From Sycobia sp. Sy_11 (Eukaryota; Arthropoda; Insecta; Hymenoptera; Epichrysomallidae), in NCBI GenBank assembly GCA_018907035.1, contig JACCIC010000027.1, forward strand, positions 3,043,001-3,107,000: a DNA stretch of 64,000 bases. The letters run 5' to 3'. Under the pieces are notes generated by a model that searched no databases, was not told the DNA's origin, and saw only the letters and a list, made by a program, of their open reading frames with translations. Positions within the stretch are counted from its first letter, which is position 1. The number at the start of each line of letters is the position of its first letter. The translations under genes and the position numbers were made by a program. Positions 22,417 through 33,830 of this stretch are shown piece by piece.

Positions 22417-22925
22417 ATGGAAGGACAAGGATATACCACCTTGAAGGCAAAGACTAGACCTTCCCAGAAAAAGCGACAACAGTTAAGAAGGAAGGAAAAA
22501 TTTAGGTTACGAGCCCTGAGAAGAGAAAACCTCCTCGGTGAATGTACTGCAAAGGCATAAGGAGCTTTTTCTAAGACTGCCAGGTACTTATCGAGGAGGA
22601 AAGTGACTAACTTTTTAGTAGGATCCCTGCTGGATGAAAAGGTACACCATACCAAAATTAACGGTGAATGAGTTGGATACTGATCAGCTAGAATACTATA
22701 CGGAAAGAGCGGTACTTTAGGAGATTCTGAAGTATAAAAGCAGTACCCCACACTCACAATTGACGAAATTGTGAATGTACAACAAACCAGCACCTGCTCC
22801 AACTGCTGCAATTCTCATGGGCTTCCTACCAAGGACTGTCTAAATTGTATAGCCAAGCAGTATTACCGACCAAAAGAAGTCCTGCACTTTAGAAGACAAG
22901 AAGCCTAGAAAATAAAAAAGAAGAC
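22417..22925 (+). pseudogene. Retroelement gag-like remnant with Cys/His motif
   Basis: Plus-strand reading from ATG 22417 gives a very basic N-terminus (RPSQKKRQQLRRKEKFRLRA). After two or three stops it continues as a decayed chain ending near 22795-22845 with CSNCCNSHGLPTKDC, a Cys/His cluster that could be a degenerate zinc knuckle. Location just upstream of the Gypsy element suggests a separate older gag piece. Assignment is weak. Confidence 0.35.
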
Positions 22926-22929
22926 GTAT

Positions 22930-24082
22930 AAATAAAATAACGTGTTAACAAATACACATGTATATGATTAAAGCAAATGAAATGAATAAAAAAATATATA
23001 TAAAAAAGAAGGGGGGGGGGAATAACACTAACGTAGTTACACGATCAATTAAAAAAAAAACAAAAAGAACAACATTTGACATTTAAATAAAAAAAGAAAG
23101 TAAATGTTTAACAAGTATATGTTCCTTGACTAACCTGTAGCCTAGTTAACATTAAGTTACTTTTAACAAAAATTTTCCTACTTGCATTTACTGAAGCTGG
23201 AACCATGTAGTTTTCCTAAGACCTTAAAAAGGAAAACAAAAACAAAGTAATTTTCGTTACTTATCTGAGGGAATAAATATAAAACACTTGTTAAAGCTAA
23301 GCTTCTCGAACAACTGATTCGCATAGAAAGAGCGAAACAGAGGTATGCACTTACTACCCCACGCTGCGAGATCGTGCACGAATAAAAGGAACTTATGAGA
23401 ATTCACTTATGCAGATAATTGAACTGACGTAAATAAATATCGGACAATTAATAAGTAGCAAATCATAAATAATTAATAAAAAATAATAATCCAGGAATAA
23501 ACCAATTATAATTAAACATAAAAACAAAATTTATATAAATAAAAATAAAATATTATACAAATCAAAAAGGGAAATTGAATAAATATATGAGTACAAAATT
23601 AACATACTAATGTAAAACAAATACATAAATACTAAAATACATATATAAAAATAAATGAATACATTTAATGTATCGAAATACTTACACATACAAGTGAAAA
23701 AATATTGAAGAAAACCAAACATTTTTACCATAAGATATGGAAACCAAGGATTAAAGTAGGCAAATCTATAAACACATACGAATATAATAAGAATAGAACT
23801 ATTAAGAAAAGAACATCTACCAATACACTCACTTATATATATTTTTATAAATCTATATAAGTACAACGAGACTTTGTAAGCAAAGAGAAATCGGAAACAA
23901 AATTGAGTAAAAATAGGCGAAGTAAAAAATGAATATTAATTACTGTTAATAATATTCCAATGAATAACTAATATTATAAGTATATTAAAAAACAACCAAG
24001 GAATAATTAAAATATCTAATATTGTAGGTAACTCGATTTATAACGACCTTAAAACAAATAAAATTATCTGTATTAAGTACAG
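22930..24082. other. AT-rich leader or intronic DNA, no gene
   Basis: Includes an A-rich stretch near 23000-23100 and low-complexity DNA. It may hold the 5' LTR or leader of the Gypsy element, but no LTR boundary or primer-binding site could be fixed. The minus-strand frame 23531-23866 is low complexity. Confidence 0.35.
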
Positions 24083-25610
24083 ATGATCCCCATATTATCA
24101 CCCGAGGGAATCAGTACATATAGAGATGGTCGTCTTGAGCGTTTGAAAAGAAGAATATCCGAACTAATAGAGACCGATCACGATAGGTCGGAGTACGGGA
24201 ATTATCTAGAAAATCGAATTAAGAGTTTAGAAATGGCTCTAGAGACCGGAAGGAACGAAAAAAAGATATTAAAAAATACCATATACCAAGTACACTCTCT
24301 GTTCGCAGAAGAACAGAGCAAATTAAAAGACTCGAATGAAAGAGATCAACACCTTATTGCCTTATTAAAAACTAAAGAAGAGAACGAAAAAGCTTACGAT
24401 CGATCCTATCAACAGTAGTTGAAGCAACAATTAAAATACATAAGTCACCCAAAAAGCCTAGAAGAGGTATTTAAACGGCTTTCTCTGTTGGAATAAGGGC
24501 CTATGCCATTAACAAGGAGCGAAACCAAAAGATTAGAGGAAAGATTAGATCTTGAAGAAACTAAAAAGAAATAAGACGTCGAGAAAACGCTCACAGAAGA
24601 GAAATAAGCGTTCGAACAGCACCCTAAAGTAGCAAGGAGTCCTGAAGCCAACGGATAACTTCTATACAACACTCGTTGGTTACAGCAATAACAACGCCTA
24701 AACAGCAACTTTTCATTACTTTTATCTCTCAAAGGGCGGGGAAGTCGGAAGAGTTAACCGAAAACCAGCAATCAATGGAAAGCCTTACAAAAACAGAATT
24801 ATCCCCAGTCTTACCCACTAAAGGGTCCTTTCACTCGTCTGCCCCTAGCCTAATCGATTTTGGCGATCAGACCATATAACAAATTATCAAAGGACAAAAA
24901 CCATCTAATCCCGAGGGAGCATCGAACCTCATTTCATGCTCAATTAGCTGTCATCTAGGATTCCCAGAAAACGCCATCCTCAATATAAACGAACACTTGA
25001 TCACGTATCCAAATATGTCAAATGCATTAGTACCGTCGGTATCCTTGAGAGGTACTGTCAGACTCGTATCTGAATATGATGGATCCAACTGTCCATTGCA
25101 ACAATTTCTAGAATACTGTTCTGAGGCATTGGAATTAATAGACTCTAACCTTGAGGCAAAATTTACTCTCTACTTAAAAAGCCACTTTATAAGAAACGCA
25201 CGAGATGCAACGACAGGTATGAAATTCGAATTATACAATGATTTTAAAAAACACTTGCGAGAAGCGTTCTCCTCATCGAAAACCACAGGCCAACTAATCG
25301 GAGAACTCAGCAACGAGTTTCAACGCAGAAATGAGTCGGTATTGACGTATGCTAACAGAGTAAAGAAGCTAGCCTCGCAGATATAGGAAGCAAACAGAGT
25401 AGCCATTAACGCACCCGCTACAGCTACCTTCAGAATATACGTTGAAAATACTTTAATAGATTGCTTTAGAGCAGGACTTAAGTCTGACATTACACCCTGT
25501 CTAAAATCAACTTAAGCGGTCTAAGATATTGTTAAAGACGCATCGCCGTCGAAAGAGAAATATAAAGGAGTCAGCCATTAACAGAAAAGGAGAATTTCAT
25601 GCCAAGGAAC
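24083..25610 (+). pseudogene. Gypsy retrotransposon gag
   Basis: Plus-strand frames at 24083-24418, 24676-24879 and 24997-25386 form one decayed gag. The first part is a coiled-coil-like charged region (RLKRRISELIETDHDRSEYG). The 24997-25510 part reads as a capsid domain: VSEYDGSNCPLQQFLEYCSE, then an AFSSSKTTGQLIGELSNEFQ segment and a RNESVLTYANRVKKL segment, the classic retrotransposon gag fold. Stops at 24418, 24880 and 25384 disrupt it. Followed directly by the zinc-knuckle region. Confidence 0.75.
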
Positions 25611-25625
25611 GGCAATAAGTGACTA

Positions 25626-26135
25626 ATTCAGGTGTGCGAACTAGAAGATCGAACATTACCGAAAACTATATTATGTAGTTATTGCAGCATAAAGGGGCAC
25701 CCTGCGTTAGAATGTCGCAATAGAATTAGAAATACACAAAGACCAGAGGCATACCAGATCTGTAAAAGAACGAATCATACTGCAGCACAATGCTACAGCT
25801 TTACTAAATGCCAAGAGTGTAATAGAATCGAACACATCGCTCGAGATTATAGAAAAACGCCGACAATAACGTGCCAGTTATGCAACAAAGTTAGCCACAC
25901 AGCTACCTACTGTCGAGAAAACAACTCAAACAATCGACAAGCTGAGCAGCGTCCTGAAATAATATGTCAAATGCGGACGTATAGGCCACTCATACGCTAA
26001 CTGTAAAACGCTATCACGCTAATTCACGAAATAACGCCACCCAACGGCAATGCTTCTAACAGACCAGTTTGTGCGTATTGTAAGATAGTCGGTCACACTA
26101 TAGCAGAATGTCGAAAAAAACTTCAATCAGGGAAA
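25626..26135 (+). pseudogene. Gypsy gag C-terminus: array of CCHC zinc knuckles
   Basis: The open frame 25632-26000 and the following broken frame contain serial nucleocapsid-type motifs. They are CSYCSIKGHPALEC, CKRTNHTAAQC (first Cys mutated), CQECNRIEHIARDY (last Cys lost), CQLCNKVSHTATYC, a CQMRTYRPLI-type degenerate one, and after a stop CAYCKIVGHTIAEC near 26070-26112. Five or six knuckles in a row is more than the one to three usual for Gypsy gag. The role would be RNA packaging. Confidence 0.75.
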
Positions 26136-26269
26136 TGGCCAAGGTCTCAGAAACCAGAGCGCGACCCAAGGAATTCCCAAAGCACCAACGCGCTCGACAA
26201 ACGCGTCTCAACTATCAAACGTATTAGGAGAGTTAATACCTTCCGAACCAGAATAATTCAATACATACC

Positions 26270-26960
26270 GTAGGTATAGGTCCGCTTCGGTCCCAAAAAA
26301 CCACTCTCTTTTATGTGGAAAGTGGATCTGAAGTCGAAGTCCCTTTTAACTCGGTGAAAAGGGACTCAGTCCGGACCCAAAGAAAATAGAGGCTGTAAAG
26401 AACTTTCTACAATCTAAACCTCTGACTAAGCTCTTACAAAAAGATATCTCATTTCTGTGGTCGGATAAGTCAGAAAATGCATTCCAGAACTTAAAACACA
26501 TACTCTGCAACGCACCGTTAATACGATTCCCGACTTCACGCAACCATTTAACATAACGACAGATGCATCAGAATACGCTGTAGGAGGTATCTTGTCACAA
26601 GAAGTAGTTAAAAAAGATCGACCTATCGCATATATCTCGCGCGTGTTACGTAGTGCCGAACTAAAGTACGAAGTGCATGAAAAGGAAGCGTTAGCTATCG
26701 CACACAGTGTAAAAGCCTTCCGGTCCTCCGTTTATGGCAGAAGGATTACAATTATCACGGACTACCAACCACTAGTCTGGTTCAAGACAGCAGATCTAAA
26801 CACTTGCGTACAGAAATGGCGTTTTAAATTGTCTGAGTACGACTATACGGTTCTATACAAACCAGGCAAATTAAATTCTAACGCAGACGACCCATCTCGC
26901 AACGCGCCGGATGCAATGGCCATGAACGTAGTTACTCGTTCAGGTCAGAAACACGAGTAA
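26270..26960 (+). pseudogene. Gypsy pol with internal deletion: protease start fused to RT end and RNase H
   Basis: Around 26280-26345 a protease-like start (TLFYVESGSEVEVPF, with the DTG/DSG active site read as ESG) runs directly into an RT end (GLSPDPKKIEAVKNFLQ) near 26360-26410. Most of protease and the whole RT palm are therefore missing. After one frameshift near 26530 the RNase H is intact in frame 26592-26960: TTDASEYAVGGIL, RPIAYISRVLRSAELKY, EKEALAIAHSVKAF, ITDYQPLVWF, and the ending YKPGKLNSNADDPSRN. Non-autonomous. Confidence 0.85.
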
Positions 26961-27060
26961 TCCCTCCACTAGCTAAACAAATGAAATCAAGTAAGCAAAT
27001 GTATCAGAGACTTCCGGAGAAGGGAGAGATTCTCCGCAAAAGAGAGGAAAACCCAAGAAA

Positions 27061-28017
27061 ATGGCACCAGAACCACTACCACCAGGATCTCAAGAAATAA
27101 CGGATCTCTTTCCAATTGATAAACGCCTGGCACAGAATATCGCGCAAGCAGTACCAAACTATGCTGAGAGCGAACTAGAAGAGAAAGACGAATTCGCAGC
27201 CGAGCCAGCGGCCCTTCCACAAATTCCGGCGTTAGGAAACACAGACGCTAACTCAATGTCCTCCATGGAATCACAGAAATCAACCTTCTCTGACACAGTA
27301 GACATAAGTAATAAAACGCAATCTGGTTATAATCAATTGATCGAAACAAAGAAATCATTGTGCCATCGAAAAGATAATTTGCTTCTTTTTGTCGATAGTA
27401 GAGGACAGCCTTGTGATGAAGGCGCAAAAAGGGTATTAGAAAAACATAAAATAAACTAAATACGATGGATATAGGAGAAGTCCAGCGAGTTAAAGGAAAA
27501 AGGTGTAAAAACTATTTTATTCTATCACTAGGCACAATAGAGAGAACATTTACAAAATCCTAGCCACGGTGAGAACTTTTAGCATAGGAAGGGGAAACCC
27601 TCATAAGCATAGAAAAATCAAAATCCATAAAAAATCTAGAATCGCAACATGTATATGAATAATTAAAAATAGTGTTCGACAACTCACAGCTAAAGTCTCT
27701 AATTTGTACCAATGCCCTAAAATACGTACCCAAGGGTAAAAGAGATGAAATATTTTTCGAATTACATAAATCTCCCATAGATGGACATAGAGGTGTGTCA
27801 AAAACATGTAATATGATAAAACGTAAATACTTTTGGAAAAACTTAAAATACGACGTCCAGCGCCGAATACAACAGAATACAGTGTTTGGATTGTCAATTG
27901 AAAAAATTGAAAACTAAACAACCAATGATAATTACGGATACGCCCGGTGTGCCTTTACAAAAGGTAGTCTTAGACGTCGTAGGACGATTGAAACTAATTC
28001 ACCAATTCGGAAACGAA
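27061..28017 (+). pseudogene. Gypsy pol tail and integrase N-terminus, cut by a Penelope-like element
   Basis: Frame 27061-27459 is an acidic linker region ending VDSRGQPCDEGAKRVLEKHK. The 27672-27917 frame carries a zinc-binding-domain-like block, ELHKSPIDGHRGVSKTCNMI then KRKYFWKNLKYDVQ. The next frame begins the integrase core at PMIITDTPGVPLQKVVLDVV. At about 28018 the homology jumps to a PLE, so the catalytic core is lost. The same integrase peptides appear at 428-520. Confidence 0.8.
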
Positions 28018-29100
28018 ATTGGAGCACTGAAAGATGTCATTGACAGAGGAATAACATTGTTACATAAAGATTTTAGACAAAATAATTTACAGATAGTGAA
28101 AGAAATTTTCATTAATAACGGATATTCAATTGAATTTATTAATAAATTGATTGCTGAGAGATTGTTTGACATTTATAATACCGAAAATAAATGTAATGCA
28201 CGAATTGATGTTAGCAGAGACAAAATTATTATCATATCATATGTTTGTGTATTATCTGAAAAAATTAAAAGAAATTTTCGTAAAAATAACATTCAAATTT
28301 TCTTTAAAAATAGTATTATAATAATTTAAATAAGTTGTTTAATAATTGCAAAGATAAGGATGATCTATTTTCAAAATCTGGAGTTCTTTACAAAATTAAT
28401 TATATGGAGTGTAATAAATACTACATTGGATAAACAGGTAGATATTTAAAAAAGAGAATTTATGAACATAAATATAGTTTACGTAAATCACATATAACTT
28501 CTGATTTAAAAGAACATTGTTTGAAGTTTTTACATTCTTTTGATTTTGTGAATGTGGATATTTTTGGAACATGGTATTAATAATAATTATAAAAGCGAGA
28601 GTCTTGAAAGTTTTCAGATTTCCAAGAATCAAAATAATGTGAATGTAATGTTAGAGTCTAGTAAATTAGGTAATATTTAGCATTCCTTATTAAACTGATT
28701 GGTTTTGAACATTTTGTGTACAGGAGCATTTTATATTTAATTTACTAAATTTGGTAGTGGGGATAAGGTGTATACATAATATAATAAAGATTAGAATATA
28801 AGGTTTGGTTTAGTCCCTGATGAGGAGCCGTAGTGAGCTCGAAAAGTTGGACTACGTCTTCAGTTAGATAAGGGTGGTGGGGACAGTCAGATTGCATTTT
28901 ACTAACATAAAATTTTTTTCAGCTAAATTTTAATTTTAATTTTTTATTTTTATAATTTTTTTATATTGATGTATTAATATTGGTGTAAATATATGTTCAT
29001 ATTATTACTTATTGTTTTCGATTTATTTAATCGGATTGTAAGACCAATGAAAATATTTATGAATTTGTATATAAGCAGTCGACAAAAGCATAATTAAAGT
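28018..29100 (+). mobile_element. Penelope-like element, 5'-truncated
   Basis: Plus-strand copy starting abruptly inside the RT thumb (GALKDVIDRGI...LLHKDFRQNNLQIVKE). Then come IFFKNS, a broken GIY-YIG region (SGVLYKINYMECNKYYIG-like, 28375-28425, then stop where QTGR should continue), the hammerhead motif 28813-28852, a degraded GACAGTCAGATTGC block, and the tail AGACCAATGAAAATATTTATGAATTTG with CAGTCGACA. The ORF 27886-28329 runs through the Gypsy/PLE junction without a stop. Confidence 0.8.
28813..28852 (+). ncRNA. Hammerhead ribozyme motif (PLE copy, mutated stem III)
   Basis: GUCC, CUGAUGA, stem II GAGC...GCUC, GAAA, AGUU, GGAC. The stem III palindrome AACGUU of the intact copies is AAAGUU here, which removes the C-G pair next to the cleavage site. 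Confidence 0.6.
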
Positions 29101-30145
29101 ATAGCAATACTGAATAATATACGTGTATAAAATACACAAAATATATTATCGCAATCGAATTCACATTTGCCTCTCAATGTCGATCCTGCATCAGATTTGA
29201 TTAGTCATTAACTATTTGAGACAGAATTCTATTTGAGAAAGAATAACATTCAGAGATGTATAGATAAAATTGATTTACAAGGTCTTCCTTTTTTTCATAA
29301 ATGGATTAGATTATTAAATATTTGTACTATTAAATATATCTGTAAATAATGCCAATTCTTTATAAAATACTATATAAATAAAATAAATTAAATTTTTAAG
29401 GCCTTTTTTCCTTATTAATGTAGATGCACGTGCAGGAACCTTTTTAAACATCATCTGTTATCAAATCATATGATTTTAAAATCATATTCTGATCAACACG
29501 TTTTATTATATCAGTTCGATACAGCTTATTTATAAAAGTTTAAAAAATTTATTGTGAACAAAAAAGAAACTTATATTGTAAACATTTTGGAGCGATTATT
29601 TTTCTAATATTGTGCAAGGAATATCAAAGAAGGCTTCCGAAACAGTTGATAGATGTTTCTAGATCTATTAAATTTTAGATAAATTGCTGACAATGATCAT
29701 TATTATTATTTCAATATTAAAGTAATTTTATCAAATTGATTTTGTTGTAATGATATTGATTTTTTTAAATAGAGAAAGATTACAAATTAAATATAATACA
29801 TTAAAAATTTTAAATAAGAAGTAAAATGACAAAACAAAGTTACGCATTCCAAGTATAGAAATATATAGTTGTTACAATTAGACAATAAAAAATCTATTTT
29901 TTTGTTTCAAATATTTGAATGATAGAAGTTTTCTAATGATAAACTTCAGGCAAAGAGCGCTATCAATTAATTTTTGTTTTTGAGAAGGTGTACATTAGTG
30001 CAAACTACAGATTTTTTTTTCTTAAACATAAGAGATTTTTACCATTTACCACTCATTTCGAACGAATAGTTTTGTAAAATACGCAAAATTAAAAGACAAA
30101 AATCACCTTATTGCTGGTATTTGGATATAACAAAACTTCTGGGTC
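29101..30145. other. AT-rich intronic DNA, no gene recognised
   Basis: No supported ORF, TIR or tandem repeat. Confidence 0.5.
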
Positions 30146-30149
30146 GAAA

Positions 30150-30600
30150 AGCTCAGATACTTCTGACAAAATAGAACGCGTTGTGGTTGCTGGAGATGTT
30201 AAAAACAATTGAACTTGAAAATGAAATTCATCAACAGGACTCAATCGTAACCCAAGATTTGAAACATTTTCTTCCTATTTACGTCTTTAAAATCGTTTTG
30301 AAAAATCAATAAATTGAAATTTCTGTAATTTGCTGCGCACTTGTCAAATCAAACAAACATGCCATCAGAACTAAGCAGTTTAGTAAGCTCATGAGGTGTT
30401 TCTACACTTTATCCAATGTATCTCCGCCAACTAAGAAGTAATCAACGTATCTATTTGTAAGAATAATCATGGATCCAGTTGTATAAAAACGTGAGGCCAA
30501 ATTGTCTAATTCTTCTAAGCAAGCATTTGGCAAAATTAAAGCTGATACTGTTCTATATGTAACAGTAAGCGAACGCTAAACTTGAGCAGGTAAAAGGAGA
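30150..30600 (-). pseudogene. BEL/Pao-type reverse transcriptase fragment
   Basis: Minus-strand reading near 30590-30370 gives TVTYRTVSALILPNACLEEL, then ILTNRYVDYFLVGGDTLDKV followed by a stop and HLMSLLNCLVLMACLFDL. This lines up with the BEL/Pao RT stretch around (D)FYVDD.LTGADTLEEA and the following LL..GGFxLRKW region. The catalytic second Asp is Tyr here. Short and decayed; no LTR found. Confidence 0.5.
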
Positions 30601-30898
30601 TCAAAAATTTATTTGAATTGTGAAAATCAAATTCATTCGCTTTAATGCATTCCTTTTAATTTCATAAGTATATCGTTAATAGTAATATCTAATATATTAA
30701 ATATACAAATGTTTTAAAAAATTTTCGTCAGGTGAATCCAAGATTTTCATCGCAACTCGCATATAACGTATGACCTACTGCTTACTATACTATAAAATAA
30801 TCCTTAAGATTTATAATTATTTATGTAAAGTTCGAACGATAGAGTACGATACAAATATAATATTGTTTGTATAGAGACTATATAATAAATTTACAGTA

Positions 30899-31024
30899 AT
30901 GATGGCAGAACCCTCCTCTGTAGTGAAACTGAAATTCGATGTCTCTATGAAAGCTTCTGCTTTAAAACAAATGATTGCTTCTACTCTGGCCAAAGATCAG
31001 GTGAAATGGCATTTGATTTCTTAA
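30899..31024 (+). other. Short open frame of 41 codons, unrecognised
   Basis: ATGATGGCAGAACC... runs 41 codons to TAA and is preceded by ATTTACAG, which looks like a splice acceptor. Sequence complexity is normal, unlike surrounding AT-rich DNA, but I recognise no domain and no donor follows. Could be a retroelement piece. Confidence 0.15.
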
Positions 31025-31247
31025 TTGGACGAGAGTAGTCACTTTGGGTACTAATACTTTTGAATATAAGCGACCAGTCAAAAAATGTTGCTATCAGTTG
31101 ATGCTAATACATCAGCTAATTTATTAGCATTGCAGTCTGATGGATGCTCCTGACTTACAGCGTTTGTCATTTATTTTTTAAATTTAGAGCAACCGTGCGC
31201 GATAAAATTTTTTGAGAAACTCGACAAAACTATCGCATTTTTGAAAA

Positions 31248-31248
31248 T

Positions 31249-31289
<41 letters not shown>

Positions 31290-31848
31290 CTATACAAACT
31301 ATCGGTTCATTATTTGTTCGAAAAACCAAGCGCGCGCGCGCGCATAATTGCGAGTTAATGCACTATACACCAAGAGAGAGAAAGAGAAAGAGAGAGAAAG
31401 AGAGGACATTGCAGCGAACGGAGTACTTGGCGGCGACAGCATATACGTCAGCTACGGCAAGTAGTCTATTGTATTAAATAGATAGTGTCTATTTCCACCC
31501 GCCGCGGTCGGCGCCGTCGCACGAAGCGTTCATGCTCGGCATCACCGGGTGACCCCTTCGCGCTCATCTTTCGCCGCCCCTCTTGCGCGTGTAAGCTAGT
31601 ACGTATCGTGTACGTGCATCGTCGTCGCGAAACCCGTTCGCGGTAAATGACGTGTATATATGCTATGTTTCGTCCGTGTAAATAAAGTATTGTAATTGTT
31701 ATCGTATCTCGTGCTTTCATTTATTCTCTCTTTTTATCCTCTCCATTTTCCTCTTTTAGTAGATCTCGGAGCAACCACGAACAGAGGAGCCTGACATGAT
31801 ACGACAGTTTATCAGAACGTAAGTAATTCGGTGAAGTATATGGTTACA
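31248..31848 (+). mobile_element. Probable 5' LTR of a Gypsy-type element
   Basis: The segment starts TGTACT and ends GGTTACA, with LTR-like TG...CA ends. It contains (TA)n, a (CG)n run near 31330 and GA-rich DNA, then a GC-rich part. A polyadenylation signal AATAAA is at 31681 followed by a GT/T-rich stretch. Three bases after the end is a primer-binding-site match. Boundaries are inferred; no second LTR was found in the window to confirm. Confidence 0.5.
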
Positions 31849-31850
31849 AA

Positions 31851-31868
31851 TGGCGTCCAACGTGGGGT
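31851..31868 (+). promoter_or_regulatory. Retrotransposon primer-binding site (tRNA-Lys type)
   Basis: TGGCGTCCAACGTGGGGT differs at one base (C to T at the sixth position) from the well-known 17-base site TGGCGCCCAACGTGGGG that is complementary to the 3' end of tRNA-Lys; the 18th base T replaces the usual C. It lies immediately after the TG...CA segment. Confidence 0.7.
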
Positions 31869-32754
31869 CCGCGATGTCAAAATATATTATACAAGCGTAG
31901 TGATGGAAGAGCCGAATCTGTATTTGTCACCTCTCGTATATTCTGTAAATTCAAGTCCACGTCCCTATCGAAAGACGCGTGTAAAAACCATATGTAATGT
32001 TGTAAAAACTGTATTCCTTTAAACGAGGTATGGCGTCAAAAGTATGCCGTAGGGGCCATCTTACGTGTGCGTACAGAAGTGCGCAGTGACCTAAAGTTAC
32101 AACAATTATAAATGTTTTTCTTATTGCTTCTCGCGTTCTCGTTTTCTCGAATGCTCGACCTTTTCGTCTAACCCCCCCCCCCCCACGATACATATGACAG
32201 ACACTTTAATAAATAATATAATTGTTCATATATTATGAAAATATATAGATGCCATACACTGTGTGTATGAAGTGTAACGTTAGCAAGATTTTTTTACTGC
32301 TACTGCAAAGTATAAATAAATTTAAAAAACGAGAAAAACAAGAAATAAATCAATATTTATCATGAAAAAAGGGATAATAATAATTTTAGGCAAAAGAAAG
32401 AACAAGTGGAAGCAATAAACATTTAATTAATTCAGAAATCTTTATAGAACATGTAATAATGTACTACTCAGATTAATCGTCGAACTGAAGATGCGTATAT
32501 TATAATGACTACGTGTAACTAACAAACTAAGGATATAATAATAACAACAGTAAAATAATCTGGAAATGAATAAACAATAAAATTTTAAATATACAATAAA
32601 TATCGAAATAATTAGAAAAATTTGACACAGAGCAAAAAGAAAGTAAAGGATTGGTGGCAAACGTACTCCATTTTATTGTATTTTATAAAAATTGTGTTAA
32701 ATAAAAATTTATATTACACATCCCTTTTTACATTAAACCTAAACTTAAAAAATT
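31869..32754. other. Putative retrotransposon leader and AT-rich DNA
   Basis: Follows the primer-binding site and ends where a PLE is inserted. A C homopolymer is at 32171-32183. No gene recognised. Confidence 0.35.
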
Positions 32755-33830
32755 TTCAAATTAATAAATATTTTTTTATTGATGTTACTATCTAAAATTA
32801 AGTGTTACAATCTAAAAATAAAAATAAAATAAAAATTAAAAATAAAAATTAAATTAAAAATTAAATTAAAATTATAATGACAGTCAGACGGTTCTTGTTT
32901 ACATTCACCCCCGTAGACTAATCTGAAAATAAAATATTAACTGAAAAAATTCTTTGTTAATAAAGTGCAATCTGACTGTCCCCAACAGCCTTACATAATT
33001 GAAGATCTGTCCAACGTTTCGAGCTCGCTACGGCTCCTCATCAGGGACTAAACAAAACCTTATATTCTAATCTATATATACTTCATTCCCACCACCAAAT
33101 TTAGTAAATTAAATCTAAATTCCCCCTCTACAAAAATGTTCAAAACCTATCAATTTAATAAGGAACGATAAGTGTTATCTAATTTACTAGACTCTAACAT
33201 TAAATTTACATTATTTTGATTCTTGGAAATGTGAATACTTTCAAGACTCTCGCTTTTATACTTATTATTAATACCATGTTCCAAAATATCCACATTCACA
33301 AAATCAAAAGAATGCAAAAACTTTAAACAATGCTCTTTTCAACCGTAAGTAATATGTGAGATACGCAAACTATATTTATGTTCATAAATTCTCTTTTTTA
33401 AATATCTACCTGTTTGTCCAATATAGTATCTATCACAATTCATGCAATTAATCTTGTAAACAACTCCTGATTTTAAGTATAAATCATCCCTATCTTTGCA
33501 ATTATTAAACAATCTACTCAAATTACTGCTATTTTTAAAGAAAATTTGAATGTTATATTTCCGAAAATTTCTTTGAATTCTTTCAGATAATCCTCTAACA
33601 TATGGCAAGACAATAATTTTGCCTCCGTTAATATGAACTCCTGCATTATGTCTATTTTCGGTATTATAAATCTCAAACAATCTCTCAGAAATTAATCTAT
33701 TAATAAATTGAATTGCATAACCATTATTAATGAAAGTTTCTCTTATTATCTGTAAATTATTTTGTCTAAAATCTTTATGTGACAATTTTATTGCTCTGTC
33801 AATGATACCTTTTAATGCTCCAATTTAGTC
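32755..33830 (-). mobile_element. Penelope-like element, 5'-truncated, GIY-YIG ORF
   Basis: Minus strand: open frame 33785-33339 starts in the RT thumb (SHKDFRQNNLQIIRETFINN) and ends in the GIY-YIG nuclease (SGVVYKINCMNCDRYYIGQT, RYLKKRIYEHK). The following exon-like tail (HEHCLKFLHSFDFVNVDILE) is interrupted by a frameshift near 33340. Then come the hammerhead 33009-33048, the GACAGTC blocks and the tail. It is close to the copy at 13235-14480. Its 5' end joins a second PLE piece in opposite orientation at about 33830. Confidence 0.85.
33009..33048 (-). ncRNA. Hammerhead ribozyme motif, intact core
   Basis: Minus strand: GUCC, CUGAUGA, G, GAGC-loop-GCUC, GAAACGUU, GGAC. Both conserved boxes are present. 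Stem I is GUCC/GGAC; stem II GAGC/GCUC. Stem III is the self-complementary AACGUU, which can only form between two molecules, as described for minimal PLE hammerheads that cleave as dimers. The predicted cleavage follows GUU, next to stem I. Confidence 0.75.

Noticed and set aside
22061..22479. Several overlapping minus-strand frames rich in Ile-Tyr and His-Thr
   Set aside because: These are translations of the (GT)n and (TA)n microsatellites.
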